64,000 nucleotides of DNA from contig OW240914.1 of assembly GCA_933207985.1 (NCBI GenBank), positions 132,610,297 through 132,674,296 on the forward strand, read 5' to 3'. Below the pieces are notes generated by a model. That model was not told the DNA's origin and did no database searches. It saw only the letters and a program-made list of their open reading frames with translations. Below, piece by piece: positions 45,274-55,895 of this stretch. Position numbers and translations under genes: made by a program. The stretch is from Pelobates cultripes (taxonomy: Eukaryota > Chordata > Amphibia > Anura > Pelobatidae). How positions within the stretch are numbered: the first letter of the stretch is position 1; the number at the start of each line of letters is the position of its first letter.

Positions 45274-45624
45274 CAACATAGAAACATAGAAACATAGAAT
45301 GTGACGGCAGATAAGAACCATTCGGCCCATCTAGTCTGCCCAATTTTCTAAATACTTTCATTAGTCCCTGGCCTTATCTTATAGTTAGGATAGCCTTATG
45401 CCTATCCCACGCATGCTTAAACTCCTTTACTGTGTTAACCTCTACTACTTCAGCTGGAAGGCTATTCCATGCATCCACTACCCTCTCAGTAAAGTAATAC
45501 TTCCTGATATTATTTTTAAACCTTTGTCCCTCTAATTTAAGACTATGTCCTCTTGTTGTGGTAGTTTTTCTTCTTTTAAATATAGTCTCGTCCTTTACTG
45601 TGTTGATTCCCTTTATGTATTTAA
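45274..45624 (-). mobile_element. Short CR1 insertion in the L1
   Basis: The last about 350 bases of a CR1 in minus orientation: tail agaaacatagaatgtgacgg at the left, then the reverse complement of the CR1 C-terminal coding region. atgtttct stands at both edges (45266-45273 and 45625-45632), but that word is also native to CR1 at this point, so the target duplication is uncertain. Confidence 0.85.
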
Positions 45625-45632
45625 ATGTTTCT

Positions 45633-46195
45633 TCACTAGTGAGTAGGGACTAATTAAGTCGCCAGTTACCCTTACTATGAAACTGAAAGGAGTCTTGTAA
45701 TTCCAGATATATCTGGCTGTGATCCAACCAGGTAATATCTCCAATAGAGCATGACTTGTATAAGTATTATGCACCCAGTAGTGGAACGTGTAGTCATGCT
45801 TTGTGGGGTGGAATATCCTCCAGGTATCATAAAAGCCATTTAGGGAAATCAGTTTGTGAAGCCCTTTGCAAGAGGTCATCAGTTGTTTATTTCTATGGCC
45901 TGTAGGTATGGTGGTAGTGGCTAACAGGGGGGATTGAATAATATTAAATCATTGCACAGTATTAACACATCCTGGCAGAAATCGTTTGTTCCGGAGAGAG
46001 TGAAAATTTCTTGTGTCTGAGTTCAGAAAGTATACTGACACTAATGTGTATTGGATATTGTTGAATAATCACACTAAAATTATAAATCTGCCATGTGGAT
46101 ATATGAATTGCTGTTTGATAGTAAAAGCTATGTCCTCATGCACAAATATAGGCACTCCTTTGGTTTTGTTGGTTGATAGAGTGTGGGACTGATTA
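45633..46195 (-). pseudogene. L1 ORF2 endonuclease remnant
   Basis: Minus-strand open pieces include TNKTKGVPIFVHEDIAFTI and IYPHGRFIIL, which match the middle of the L1 APE-type endonuclease. Stops separate the pieces. The N-terminus is cut by the MITE at 46201. Confidence 0.7.
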
Positions 46196-46200
46196 GGAGT

Positions 46201-46531
46201 AGTGATGTCCCGAACGGTTCGCCGCGGACGGCGAACATAAACATAAACTTTGACCCTGTACCTCACAGTCAGCAGACACATTCCAGCCAATCAGCAGCAG
46301 ACCCTCCCTCCCAGACCCTCCCACCTCCTGGACAGTATCCATTTTACATTCATTGTGAAGCTGCATTCTTAGTGAGCTATCCAGGAGGGGGGAGGGTCTG
46401 CTGCTGATTGGCTGGAATGTGTCTGCTGACTGTGAGGTACAGGGTCAAAGTTTACTCAATGATGAGTCCGTGGCGAACTGTTCGTGGCGAACCGTTCGCG
46501 AACCGTTTGGCGAACCGTTCGGGACATCACT
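46201..46531. mobile_element. Long-TIR MITE (agtgatgtcccgaacggttcgcc ends)
   Basis: Almost the whole element is an inverted repeat: agtgatgtcccgaacggttc at the left end, gaaccgttcgggacatcact at the right, and inside tcagcagacacattccagcc / ggctggaatgtgtctgctga around a central ctgcattcttagtgagct. No open frame. The 8-base flanks do not match, so a target duplication could not be shown. hAT-like by end type; this is inference. Confidence 0.75.
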
Positions 46532-46540
46532 GCTTGCTGA

Positions 46541-47377
46541 CTATTTATAGAAGTCTTTATGCACACATATTAAACATTACCTATTGCCATGTTTGGACAT
46601 TTTTAATTCAATAAACATAACATACACATTTTAAAAACGGATACACTATGTTATGCAAGCCCTGTTTCACCCATTTTTCACTACAGTTTTTAGATATGAT
46701 GAAAGTACAGCTTACCTTTGGAGTGATGTGAAAAATATCCCAGCTTTTCTGTCTTTGACTCTAGAGAAGAAACAGAGGAGTTTATAAACACTACACAAAC
46801 TTGTCACTTTTAACCTCAGATGAATTTTTTAAGTGCAAGTATAAAGTAAATTAATGGCACCATCATACTGTCTTGAGAATTTCGAGACTTTAGTTAGCAA
46901 AACTTTATTGGCTTCTACTTTTTAAAAGTTAATTTTTATTTACAGAATTATTCAGCAAAGAGTGAATTGCTCTGAATTCAATTGCTAGCAAATTCAAAGT
47001 AAATTTTATTAGGTTAAATCAACCATATTAAAATGTTTTAATTCTGTTTGCAGCTTAACTATTTCGGTCTTAAATTTGAAATTCAATATAAAGTCGCCTT
47101 GTAACGAGGAACCTTGTAAGTTACTTACTAACTATTTTATATAGATTTCTATAGTGCAGAACATGACGCAAAGAAGAATAGGAATGTCTTTATCATACAA
47201 TATCACATAAATAATTAAATTTGATTTAAAAAACATTATATTTCTGCACTGCCAATGGTGTTCTACATATATAAGTAATTATATAGTCATCAATGAGCTT
47301 GTTAAACATCAAAAACAGGCAGAGTCAGATCAGGTTAATACTGGCACAGGTAGAAGTGACATTGATAGGTAGTCAGT
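46541..47377. repeat. Partial third copy (C) of the receptor upstream region
   Basis: Aligns with 20225-21284 of copy A and 29230-30315 of copy B: the noncoding exon, the atcaatgagcttgttaaacatc words and ggcagagtcagatcag. Then caggtagaagtgacattgataggtagtcag joins what in A and B are the left and right flanks of LTR-1, so C is the pre-insertion site. There is no receptor coding sequence. Both ends abut copies of the same MITE. Confidence 0.85.
46716..46760 (-). other. Third copy of the receptor 5' noncoding exon
   Basis: The acceptor CTTCTCTAG (CAG in A and B), 45 exon bases, and donor GTAAGC are retained although no receptor coding exon is nearby. Orphan exon remnant. Confidence 0.6.
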
Positions 47378-47706
47378 AGTGATGTCCCGAACGGTTCGCC
47401 AAACGGTTTGCGAACGGTTCGCGAACGGTTCGCCACGAACGGTTTGCCGCGGACTCATCATTGAGTAAACTTTGACCCTGTACCTCACAGTCAGCAGACA
47501 CATTCCAGCCAATCAGCAGCAGACCCTCCCTCCCAGACCCTCCCACCTCCTGGACAGCATTCATTTTTCATTCATTGTGAAGCTGCATTCTTAGTGAGCT
47601 GTCCAGGAGGTGGGAGGGTCTGGGAGGGAGGGTCTGCTGCTGATTGGCTGGAATGTGTCTGCTGACTGTGAGGTACAGGGTCAAAGTTTACTCAATGATG
47701 AGTCCA
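47378..47706. mobile_element. Second long-TIR MITE, right end lost
   Basis: Same family and orientation-symmetric body as 46201-46531. The left end agtgatgtcccgaacggttc is intact with extra gcgaacggttc repeats; the right terminal repeat stops at gatgagtcc. Confidence 0.75.
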
Positions 47707-48450
47707 TGCCCCAGCTAATGACAGTACTAAAGATCTGACTCACAGTCTGTGGAGACTTCACTCCCAAACATTTCCACCATTTAAGGAAGAAATATGCAAA
47801 CTCCAGTACATTATTATATCTCAAAAGTTCTTAAACAGGATCTGCCTATTGCCCTCCTGCACATCATGTGGAAATAGTGCAGTTTACAAAGGCATGTTGT
47901 AATTGTGGTGGCAGGACTGAGAAAGTTAATTATTATTGCATAAAATGAAATCTTCCTTCTTATGGCCTTTCTTACATACATCTGAATACCTGAGCTTTAT
48001 TAAGGAGCCATGGATAGCACTACCCGTGGACATGGGACTGGGAGTAATGTGACAAGTACCCTCTAACATTCCTATGAGTGTCTTGTTTTCTTTGCATGAT
48101 GCGTCACTGAAGAGCAATCTATTATGTGATGTTCTCAGATTGATGAAGCTCGCTTTTACTGAGAGCTCCCCTTTCTTTGGTTACCCCTAGTATGCACATA
48201 TGTGTTTCCATTCAGCCATTTGAACAGCATAGCCCAGACATCCTGGCAACCTCTCACAAAAAATGCAAGCTAGACTTGTTTAGAGGGGAAAAAAAAATTG
48301 GTTTGACCCCATTAGTTCACACACACAATAGTCAAAAATGGTCAAAAATTCGTCCATGTGACGTTTCAGTTCAGACAAATTTCAAAGATTATTATTACAA
48401 AAAAATCTTAAAACTAAAAAAAAAGAGACAAAATAGTCCAAATCAATGTA

Positions 48451-48510
<60 letters not shown>
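47707..48510. other. Non-coding stretch ending in a (TA)n run
   Basis: No gene recognised in 47707-48450. 48453-48510 is a pure (TA)n microsatellite of about 58 bases. Confidence 0.6.
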
Positions 48511-48514
<4 letters not shown>

Positions 48515-48855
48515 GCTTGGAATTTAATACGTAATGGATAGTGTCTGAGATGAAAGTAGGTTGTGGTGTGCCGAAACTAACGCACAAGAGGGCGCACCAA
48601 GGAGAATTGTAATGCTATAAGGGTGAAGGTGGGTGGGGACAATCAACTTGAATGGCAGAGGTGAGTAGGGGCTGGAAGTTTAAGTAGGGGACTTCCTCCT
48701 CCCACAAATTCAGGCCTAATGGCCTTTCTACTTGTGCTTGGAATGGATAGTGTCTGAGATTAAAGTTGGTTGTGGTGTGCCGAAACCAACGTATGAATGG
48801 GCTGTAAATAAAAGAGGGCAAAAGAGAAATTCAAGGAAAACCCACTTTATTGCAT

Positions 48856-49696
48856 TTAGTACATAACTAAATTCCTGAAGGCTTGGCGAAGCTCGCTTTC
48901 TGGTCGTGTTATGTACGTATGATATATGGAGGATTTCCATCGACCCAGTCTCTTGTTGATGTTTACCGGGGTGTTTCTACTAGAGGCTGATGAAGTGACT
49001 CCTATGCAGAAGGAGTGACCAGAGAACGAAGCAGGGTTGTAACCCAGTTTTGCCAGTAAGGTTCTGACGTGTGTTGTGAATTTAGCAGTGGTGAGTGGGT
49101 GCCCTTGTAGTAGTAAGAGCGGAGAGTCTGGTAAGTGCGTGTGGTGAGTTGACCGTAGGTGTTCTAGTGCCTTAACTGGACACCAAGCATTATTAGTGGG
49201 AAAGAGGGGAATGATAGTGAGGTGTAGTGAGTGATTATTTTTTGTAGATGGGACCGTAAGTACGTAGTGATCCTCCACCTTAGTGAGGTGTGAGATTTTG
49301 AGGCTGTGTGTGATATCCCCTTGACAAACAACAGTGAATTCTCTGGGTCTGAGGAAACCGTAAAAAGCTAGATAAATTGCAGACTTTATCACCAGGTTCA
49401 TGTTGGAATTGAATTGCTGAGTAATCTAAAGATAGGCCCATCTATTGGTACTCTGGTGGTGGTAAGTGGAACAGAAACCTTTGAGATACCCTTTAAGACT
49501 TTCTTGATGGGGTATGATAAAAATAGGGGGTGTTGTTAGGGAAATTAGTGAGACTGTGGTGCTGAACCTCCGTGAGGTATAGTTTAATAGTATTGTGAAA
49601 AAGTTTTAAATGTAAGTGGCAGAAGAAGGCAAAAGCCACCGTAGTTTGAGTAGAAAAATCACCTTGAAATCTGAAATCTGCTGTGAATTTAATCAT
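48856..49696 (-). pseudogene. Tyrosine recombinase, broken
   Basis: N-terminal core-binding part at 49696-49493 (HLHLKLFHNTIKLYLTEVQH), then stops, then a 181-codon catalytic piece 49401-48856: SAIYLAFYGFLRPREFTV (with the first catalytic Arg block), STKNN (beta-hairpin Lys region), GHSFCIGVTSSASS and NKRLGRWKSSIYHTYI with the nucleophile Tyr region. The H-x-x-R block reads HSFC, so the second catalytic Arg is Cys. Such enzymes insert DIRS/Ngaro circles by strand exchange. The stop near 49420 and the Arg loss make this copy inactive. Confidence 0.8.
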
Positions 49697-50194
49697 CTAA
49701 CTATGATTTGAGCGTGGGGCCGTACCTCCGTGTTGAGGTGGGAGATGGGCTTGTGGGACCGGGATGTACTTGGGTGAGCTAGGGCCGGAGCCTAGACCCT
49801 GTAAGCCAGTTCACGCACCTACTATGGGTTAAATGGTAATTATGGGTGTAATGAGTGGATACTAACCTTGATAGTGGTTATAACCGGTAACTTGAAACTT
49901 CGAGTGTTTTAAGTAGAGTGGCTTGGGCCGCTGCTGGTATCGTAGAAGAAGCCTAAGGATTAAGACAGATGTTGATGTGTTTCGGCTTAACGTAGGGGCG
50001 TATGCTTGGCAGTAAGGGGTGGCTCTAGGAGCACAACGTGAGATTCTGAAGTGAGGGATCTGAATGATTAGACTGAGACTGGGACAAGTTTATGCTATAG
50101 AGAGAGGCTGATTGAGGCCTTAGGGGTAGCAAGTGCTAGTAACGAGTAAGAACGCAAATATCTGGTAATGGAGTGGGGTACCAGGTTAGGTAGG

Positions 50195-50209
50195 TTAAGT
50201 AGGTTCTTG
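50195..50209. repeat. Left copy of 15-base target duplication
   Basis: TTAAGTAGGTTCTTG, exactly repeated at 62029-62043 in the same orientation, bracketing the PLE locus. The right copy begins exactly where the PLE1 tail ends. Confidence 0.7.
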
Positions 50210-50321
50210 AATATACACGAAAAAGTGTGGAATAAATGGCGCTTAGTATTATGAAATAGAAGAAGATATGGTACAGCTGCTGTATACACTCTGTGGGTAC
50301 TCCTAATTGCCCACCACACAT

Positions 50322-51717
50322 AAACAATCACCAAAACGCAAAATAACTTTTTGATTTGGATGATGTTGCCACCATCCAGATCTAGAGTTCCTTAAGTGAG
50401 TGCAGCGCTATATAAGTGCTGAGTAAGTGTGTTCTCGGAACTCTTACCCTTTTTCGCTTCTCTTAATACAATTCATACATAAAAAAGAGAACAAAAAGAA
50501 CATATACAAATGATAGTGTAATATGTCTTTAAATAGAGTGATCGATGAAATAAGTGAATATGTGCACTCACATTTGTTAGAGCCTTTTCTAGTATTAGGC
50601 TCTAAACTTCTGCACGTCTGTGTCTTTTGGGTAGAACACACGACCCCTCTCTCCTTATGAAGATATTCTCCACTGGGTATATAAAAGATACAAATATTTC
50701 ACACTAAGTGTAGCATCCCAGAATCGAAATATTGTTCATATAAGTAGAAATAGAGAAATGCTCACCTTTTTTAGAGCCCTTGGTAACCGGCTCTAAGTAT
50801 ATTTGCCCAGTGTCAAATTTTGGGGTGACACTGCCCCTTTAAATCACTTTTGTAGGATACAATGGATGGATAAAATATGGGAACAATTTATTATCAAGTA
50901 GTCTTATAAAAATACACTATTATTTCTAGAAAATAAAAAACAGTAAAAAACAGTATGATATAAAAGTATGTGACCTTAAAAATATATATATATAGGTTCA
51001 CTTTAAGAGCCAAAACGCGTTTCGCCGGTAAAAACGGCTTCCTCAGTCAGCTTCAAAACAGTCTCTGTTTCTTTCTCCTTAAAAAGCTTGAATTTCCCGC
51101 CAGTTTTCTCAATTATCCAATCCGATATGTGTGTATGATGTGGCCGGAGTTCCGTCACGTCACTTCCGGTTATTTGGAACTACCGAGTCCATAATGCTTT
51201 GCGGGTGATTCATCACTTCCGGTTTTACCGATCTAAATTCAGTGTGACGCGGCCGCAAATGCCGTCGTGTCACTTCCGGTTTTCATGGATTGTAAAGTTC
51301 ATAGTCCTCCTCAGTGCATTCTGTCTGTAATCACAACTCACCAACATATCTTAAGTTAGTGTCTTTAAAGTGCATATTTAAAGCATGTAAAAATGAATAA
51401 ATAGATACATGTATTGTAAAATTCATAGTCCTTTTCAGTGCATACTTTCTGCAAGCATAATTCTCCAATATATCTTAAGTTAGTGACCTTAAAGTGCATA
51501 TTTGAAACATATAAATAAAAAATAAATAAATAGATTCATATAAACTAGGTATGTGCAAATGTGCAATTGTGTTTATATTAAATCAGTGCAATTATTTTCA
51601 GTGGATTTCCAATCTGGATAGTGTTAAATATTGTATTTGATCATAATTTAGTAATTTATTTAAATTGAAGAGGAAAAAAAATAAAAATAAAAAAATAAAT
51701 AAATCCAGACATAGATG
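50322..51717 (-). mobile_element. Inverted copy of the PLE1 3' end
   Basis: The reverse complement of 60633-62028 almost base for base: tail, terminal repeat with hammerhead-like motif, and 3' untranslated region up to catctatgtctgg. It stops at the assembly gap, so whether the PLE coding region follows is unknown. 50210-50321 (112 bases) is unique sequence at its outer edge. Confidence 0.9.
51008..51052 (-). ncRNA. Hammerhead-like motif, inverted PLE copy
   Basis: Same sequence as 57053-57097, on the minus strand; see that entry for the fold. Confidence 0.45.
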
Positions 51718-51817
51718 NNNNNNNNNNNNNNNNNNNNNNNNNNNNNNNNNNNNNNNNNNNNNNNNNNNNNNNNNNNNNNNNNNNNNNNNNNNNNNNNNNN
51801 NNNNNNNNNNNNNNNNN
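51718..51817. other. Assembly gap (100 N)
   Basis: Exactly 100 N, the conventional size for a gap of unknown length. It falls just inside an inverted repeat of 1.4 kb, where assembly or scaffolding is error-prone. Confidence 0.98.
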
Positions 51818-51960
51818 ATGTTCTGAGGTACCTACTTCCAACCCACACACCCAACTGGAGTTTTCAGTGTTAGAAAATAACTTATTTAGTTGTACTGGAG
51901 TATGATACCACCTTGTGACTCATTTATAAAAGGTCTTCCTTTTGGACAAGCTAATCAATA

Positions 51961-52131
51961 TTAAAGGACCACTATAGGCACCCAGACCACTTCAGCTTAA
52001 TGAAGTGGTCTGGGTGCCAGGTCCACCTAGGATTAACCCTTTTTTCTGTAAACATAGCAGTTTCATAGAAACTGCTATGTTTACCTATGGGTTAATCCAG
52101 CTGTTTTCCTGGCACTATAGTGGTCCTTTAA
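51961..52131. mobile_element. TTAA-type (T2-like) MITE, complete
   Basis: 171 bases with perfect 17-base ends TTAAAGGACCACTATAG / CTATAGTGGTCCTTTAA, the TTAA being the target site. Two internal hairpins: cccagaccacttca / tgaagtggtctggg (51980-52013) and aaacatagcagttt / aaactgctatgttt (52047-52082). TTAA targets and ttaaagg ends fit the T2/piggyBac-like MITEs described in Xenopus. Confidence 0.9.
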
Positions 52132-52980
52132 CATTGTATGTTTGAAAATGTGAGACCAATCAGGGTCTGTTATTTGTATCTGTGAAGTACTCTTATGTCT
52201 AAGGACCAGGCGGTCCAAAACATGTAGGAAGAATTTTTTTTTTTTCCTGTAAAGGTATATTTAATATAATTATAATAAGTAACAGATGCTAGCAGAATGT
52301 CAATTTACTACAACGATTATACAATACAATACTACAAACATACATGTAACCAAGGATTAAACATGAACAAATTTACACAGGCTATAACACATGCTAGATG
52401 TTACAATGGATTTATATTACTTACAAAGGCCCAGCCCTTTGGCTGGGGTTAAGTCAGAGCTGGTACTACATCTTAGGTTCAGTCAGGAAAGGCAAAGAAA
52501 CCAATCACTCCTACATTTGTTTTTTATTCCCAGTGTATTCCTGCAGTTGGCTGGCCTGTGAAGTCACTGCCAGAAGCACATGAGTAAGGGATCCTACACA
52601 CTGCCCCCAGTGGTGCCTCTAAAGTATTAACCTCATTATGCTTTATTTTATGTCAGAAAATATTTGTTTAATATCATTACATATGCATAGCACAACCATG
52701 TTAAATGATTGCTATTGGGGATTCTCCACCTGTTTTTCCAACTCTTGTGCGGTTCCTCCCTGGTACAAGGGTATCCCTCACCATTAGCCTTAATAGCTGC
52801 CTATATACGTTTATATTAGGTCTGTGTAAAACAAACCAGTGTGTCTGTTATATATCACCATTTTACTATGTTTTGTTATATGCCTACCCGATTTACGTAG
52901 CAATACATTCCACATGACGGGACCTTTACCACACCCAGTTCCTCCCGCACACTTGTTGGGTATGATGAATCAAACTAGGA
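52132..52980. other. Non-coding stretch
   Basis: No gene or classified repeat recognised. A T run near 52237-52246 precedes tttcctgtaaaggtatattt. Short open frames here are unlike any protein I know. Confidence 0.5.
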
Positions 52981-53395
52981 AATAGTCTTGAGCCAGCTGG
53001 TATCCTAGGATGCCCTGACTGCATTGGGATACAGGACCCAACAGGTGGTCTCTTTATATGACTCCCATGGTGATCATTAGGGTCAATTGGGCACTTTCCT
53101 CCTCATTTCCAATTAGAAACTGTACTAGACAGGGGTGTCACCTGTCCACTCTCCTGTTTTTTTTCTCTCCTGAGCCCTTTCTGGAGGTGGTCAAACAGGA
53201 TGGGGTATTGTGGGGTTATCATTGGGTCGTTGTAAGTACCAGGTAACTGCTTACGCCAATAACATGCTCTTTGTTGAGAGACCACTGGTGGCTTTACCTA
53301 ATCTTCTGGTCATATTCAAGGAATATGGTTTGATTTTCAAACTGAAAACAGGCGTCCTTAAACTGAACATGTAAAGTCTGAGGTACTCATTGTAA
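52980..53395 (+). pseudogene. L1 ORF2 reverse transcriptase fragment
   Basis: VNWALSSSFPIRNCTRQGC (53070-53130) is the L1 RT block before motif B. After one frameshift AYANNMLFVERPL (about 53250-53290) replaces the catalytic YADD with YANN, so both Asp are lost. LLVIFKEYGLIF follows. Dead fragment, joined at about 53395 to PLE3. Confidence 0.75.
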
Positions 53396-53472
53396 TATCC
53401 CCACAGAGGCTGCAACACACCTGACGGGATTACTGTAGGGAAATTCATTTCCATTAGACATAATTGCTCAGA

Positions 53473-53487
53473 CAATGAAATCTTTGA
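53473..53487. repeat. Left target duplication of PLE2
   Basis: CAATGAAATCTTTGA, exactly repeated at 56284-56298. The PLE3 reading frame continues across the two sites once the insert is removed, an independent confirmation. Confidence 0.85.
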
Positions 53488-53923
53488 TAGCAAAATAACA
53501 CAATATAAACACTACTATGGTTAAATATCAAGTATAAGAATACTTAACTTAAAAATTACAATGCAGCCTCCCAAGATTGCTACACAGAGAAGACGACCTT
53601 TGTAATCTATAGACAACCAAAACACAAATATGCGGGATACGGCTGAAACAAATCTAGAAGGAACATAAAACATATAGATAGAGAAGTACAGTTAACACAA
53701 TCAATTATGCGCTATACATGCACTCACGAGATTGTGTAGAATGTATCGCTCTGAGGGTGCCTCCCCCAATGTGGTGGGGGCTAGTGATCCCTTTCTTTGT
53801 TATGAAGTAGCCAGTGGTATTCAGGACTTGAAACAGGTGATGGTAGAAAAACGATTATTTTAAAGATAAAAAAGGTGAACAATCACAATCGATATAAAAT
53901 AGAATATGAAAGAAAAACAGTAT

Positions 53924-53965
53924 GGTCCTACGCGTTTCGTTCTGCGAGGAACTTCATCAGGAACC
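53924..53965 (-). ncRNA. Hammerhead-ribozyme-like motif in PLE2
   Basis: Minus strand, in order: stem I strand GGUUC, core CUGAUGA, one extra A, stem II GUUC-loop CUCGCA-GAAC, core GAA, stem III ACG directly followed by CGU, cleavage-site A, stem I strand GGACC. Stem I pairs over 5 bases with one wobble. Hammerhead motifs with tiny stem III are described in PLE terminal repeats. The extra A before stem II departs from the consensus, so activity is uncertain. Confidence 0.55.
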
Positions 53966-54500
53966 CCAATAATCAATAAAATCAGTGTACAAATTCACAA
54001 CATGTAAAAAACATATCAGGATTATTACATTCTACACAATCTTATACAAAAAAAATGAAGGAACGGCCGCCCCGTAGCAAACCGGGCTGCTCACCTTCAA
54101 TGCCACCCAAAAATAGGGCGTCTAAGAAAAATAAAAATAAATAAATTTTATTAAGAATAGTGACTTAACATCAAAAAAATCTAAATCAGAAAAAACTTAG
54201 GAACTCGTACGTATAACAGTAGTTATGCCTATTAAACTGTAAGACTACAGTGGGGACAGCATGTATCAATCACTATTGCATGTAGCAATTTAAGCTCAAA
54301 AAAGAGTTAATGCTACAGATGATGCTTTGGATACATGTTAAAGATGGCAGGTTAAATAGACTTGTGTGAAAAAAGGTTGGAGGGGGCCTATAAGTGGAGA
54401 GAGAAACAGAATGGTTCCAAATGAACCCCAAGACTGAATAAATCAGTCTCACAATGTCTCCATATCATGTGAACGCCCCATCATAATTAACCAATCAACA

Positions 54501-54926
54501 AACTGTTAGAAAAGAGTTCACTAAAGGTTATACATCTGAAAAAAAAACAAAATACCTAAGGACTCATATGAATAGCAAAATGCTACCTATTGACTGCAGG
54601 GTTACAGTATATATAATATGTGTAAACACTATTTCAATAGCAATCAAAACTCAAAAAGAGTTGATGCTAAAAGTGATCTAAACAATATATATTATATTAT
54701 GCCCTGCAGAAACTGTTAGAAAAGAGTTCACTAAAGGTTATACATCTGAAAAAAAACCAAAATACCTAAGGACTCATATGAATAGCAAAATGCTACCTAT
54801 TGACTGCAGGGTTACAGTATATATAATATGTGTAAACACTATTCCAATAGCAATCAAAACTCAAAAAGAGTTGATGCTAAAAGTGATCTAAACAATATAT
54901 ATTATATTTTATATTATGCCCTGCAG
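54501..54926. repeat. 210-base tandem duplication in PLE2
   Basis: aactgttagaaaagagttca starts at 54501 and 54711, and the two units are almost identical up to gccctgcaga; the second has a few extra ta bases. Confidence 0.9.
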
Positions 54927-55201
54927 AAAATCAGAGAGTGCAGAATAATACACTTGTATTGGAAATCGAAAGGATAGGGGAGATAATATGAACGGAGAGA
55001 GGAATATAAAGTCGGAATGGATATAAATGTAGAGTAGCTCCAGATAGAGTAGAAGCTAGATAGATAAACCTCACAGTAACTCCATATTAAGTAATCGCCC
55101 CAGCGTATTAAATAAATCAACCCCAAAGTCACTGCAACACTCTGTCAAAAAAGAGTACACTAAAGGTATAACAAAATTAAAAATAACATCAGAGAAAAAA
55201 G

Positions 55202-55250
55202 CCCGACGCGCGTTTCGGCGGGTAAACCGCCTTTCTCAAGAGCGAAATCA
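55202..55250 (-). other. Degenerate hammerhead-like motif in PLE2
   Basis: Minus strand: stem I GCUC, core UUGAGAA (consensus CUGANGA, two changes), stem II GGCGG / CCGCC, GAA, stem III ACGC/GCGU, C, stem I GGGC. The architecture is kept but core bases are lost; likely a diverged relative of the motif at 53924. Confidence 0.35.
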
Positions 55251-55354
55251 AGTATATCAAATTGGGTCCCCCTTTCCCCCGTTTAAATAACCCCTACTGA
55301 CCTCCCATCAGGTGGTATCATCCAATCCCCTTGCTTAGCGGGATTGATTATTAC

Positions 55355-55650
55355 GCATGTCCCGCCAAAGAGTCCGCGCATGCGCACCAAACTTAGAATA
55401 GATGGTCTCTTATGGCCATCAGTGCGCATGTCAAAATATCAGTGTAGGAACAGAACAGCGTACAAAGCGTCTGCGCACGCGCGCCAAACTCAAAGTGGGT
55501 GGTCTCTTGTGGTCGTCAGTGCGCATGTCAAAACTTCGGTACAAGGACAGAACAGCGCACAAAGTGAACAGTCCCGCCACATAGTACATGCATATTTGCG
55601 CATGCGTGCCAAACTCGAAGTCAGTGGTCTCTTATGATCGTCAGTGCGCA
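55355..55650. repeat. Three-unit tandem repeat in PLE2
   Basis: Units of about 100-125 bases marked by gcgcatgcgcaccaaact-type words and ggtctcttatgg (55403, 55501, 55626) followed by cgtcagtgcgcat. GC-richer than the surroundings, with cgcgcatgcgc palindromes. Confidence 0.85.
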
Positions 55651-55895
55651 TAATTAAAAGAGAGATGTCCACATCTATACAGGAGTTTAGTAAGGATAGG
55701 GGGGAGGGAGAAAAATAAAATAAAAAAGACGAAAAAACTTAATCCTATTAATCATAGTAGAAGATAAAATAATATATATATATTATAGACAAAAAAAGTG
55801 ATAAGAGTAAAAACTTTCAAAACTTTCGGCAAGGCTGGTAATAATAGATATGGGAAAAAGGAGATGGGATATATATAACCCAATGGGTCATATGT

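Larger units (their letters stand above)
35310..46200 (-). mobile_element. Minus-strand L1-type LINE split by nested insertions
   Basis: Parts of one ORF2 lie in collinear minus-strand order: endonuclease (45633-46195), linker (44574-45265), reverse transcriptase and C-terminus (35315-36573). The gaps are a solo LTR with an endogenous retrovirus in it (36574-44568) and a short CR1 (45274-45624). The 3' end at the left is marked by a T run (35311-35318) after the stop. The frame has many stops and shifts, so the host L1 is old. Confidence 0.8.
48511..50209 (-). mobile_element. DIRS/Ngaro-type tyrosine-recombinase element, partial
   Basis: Contains a broken tyrosine recombinase (48856-49696) on the minus strand. 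At its 3' side are two direct copies of ttgtgcttggaat...ggatagtgtctgaga...gtggtgtgccgaaac (48511-48586 and 48732-48795), reminiscent of the split direct repeats of Ngaro elements. 49700-50190 has no recognised domain. If the PLE locus is an insertion (TSD at 50195 and 62029), the element or its flank continues at 62044. Confidence 0.6.

Noticed and set aside
46201..46614. Frames beginning MAGMCLLTVRYRVKVY in three places
   Set aside because: Repeated because they lie in the arms of the long-TIR MITE; no protein family.
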